Positions 5,659-5,735 of a stretch of DNA of 5,735 nucleotides are shown here, piece after piece. The DNA lies in contig CAJOMB010000139.1 of NCBI GenBank assembly GCA_905235615.1, positions 1 to 5,735 on the forward strand, given 5' to 3'. The stretch comes from an uncultured Bacteroidales bacterium (GTDB lineage: Bacteria > Bacteroidota > Bacteroidia > Bacteroidales > UBA932). How positions within the stretch are numbered: the first letter of the stretch is position 1; every line of letters begins with the position of its first letter. A model generated the notes under the pieces. That model made no database searches. It saw nothing but the letters and a program-made list of their open reading frames with translations, and was not told the DNA's origin. A program made the translations under genes and the position numbers.

Positions 5659-5735
5659 ACTCGATGGTTGCCGGCGGTTTGGAAGAAATGTCGTAAACCA
5701 CCCGGTTCACACCGCGGACCTTGCGGATAATTTCG
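5651..5735 (-). CDS. guaA: GMP synthase (glutamine-hydrolysing), C-terminal end only
   Basis: GuaA converts XMP to GMP with ATP and glutamine-derived ammonia, the last step of de novo GMP synthesis in the cytosol. The visible minus-strand frame reads EIIRKVRGVNRVVYDISS followed by KPPATIEWE and TAG (5651-5653). This is the highly conserved C-terminal end of GuaA, which contributes to dimerisation and XMP binding; most homologues have PPGTIEWE, so Ala replaces Gly here. Only 27 codons are in the window and the rest lies beyond the right edge. It converges on the lipoprotein gene across the shared terminator. The last codons form part of the 27-bp direct repeat. Confidence 0.93.
   Translation of the reverse strand, partial: EIIRKVRGVNRVVYDISSKPPATIEWE

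Noticed and set aside
5382..5660. Minus-strand open frame of 92 codons across the terminator
   Set aside because: It runs antisense to the lipoprotein domain and through the terminator hairpin. The real minus-strand gene here is the guaA end, in another frame.

Overview
The window looks like chromosomal DNA from a GC-rich member of the Bacteroidota, probably a Bacteroidales-type gut or host-associated lineage. Two observations support this. Three promoters carry the Bacteroidota -7 element TAnnTTTG, one of them with a well spaced TTTG -33 element. Start codons are preceded by A/T-rich sequence rather than a strong Shine-Dalgarno. The species cannot be named from this sequence.

Layout from left to right. 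Positions 1-704 (minus) hold fabG, the fatty-acid 3-oxoacyl-ACP reductase, cut off by the window edge just before its last residues and frameshifted inside. Positions 694-2125 (minus) hold nhaA, a Na+/H+ antiporter that overlaps the fabG start and carries an 8-bp tandem duplication that breaks its frame. Positions 2141-2201 form a long imperfect palindrome of a dispersed-repeat type. Positions 2203-3441 (minus) hold ahcY, an intact short-form S-adenosylhomocysteine hydrolase with its own -7 box. Positions 3512-4894 (minus) hold an intact M24B Xaa-Pro aminopeptidase with its own promoter. A 179-bp divergent intergenic region follows. Positions 5074-5585 (plus) hold a small lipoprotein gene with a very good Bacteroidota promoter, a frameshift just after the signal peptide, and a strong terminator at 5601-5635. 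Positions 5651-5735 (minus) are the last 27 codons of guaA (GMP synthase), running off the right edge.

The genes are mostly housekeeping: fatty-acid elongation, sodium/pH homeostasis, methyl-cycle turnover, peptide trimming and GMP synthesis. No joint pathway is evident. nhaA and fabG are translationally overlapping; ahcY and the peptidase seem to be separate transcription units on the same strand.

Two things stand out. First, the lipoprotein unit (promoter, gene, terminator) lies between two exact 27-bp direct repeats, 4951-4977 and 5632-5658, and the right copy contains the 3' end of guaA. The guaA 3' end is a known integration site for genomic islands, so this may be a tiny or decayed cassette inserted there. 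No integrase is visible. Second, four separate frame-disrupting lesions occur: the nhaA/fabG junction, inside fabG, inside nhaA and inside the lipoprotein gene. ahcY and the peptidase are intact. At the junction, one missing base explains both the lost fabG start codon and the lost nhaA stop codon. This points to sequence or assembly error at least there, although repeat-mediated slippage is possible for the nhaA lesion. No RNA gene, CRISPR array or complete mobile element was seen.
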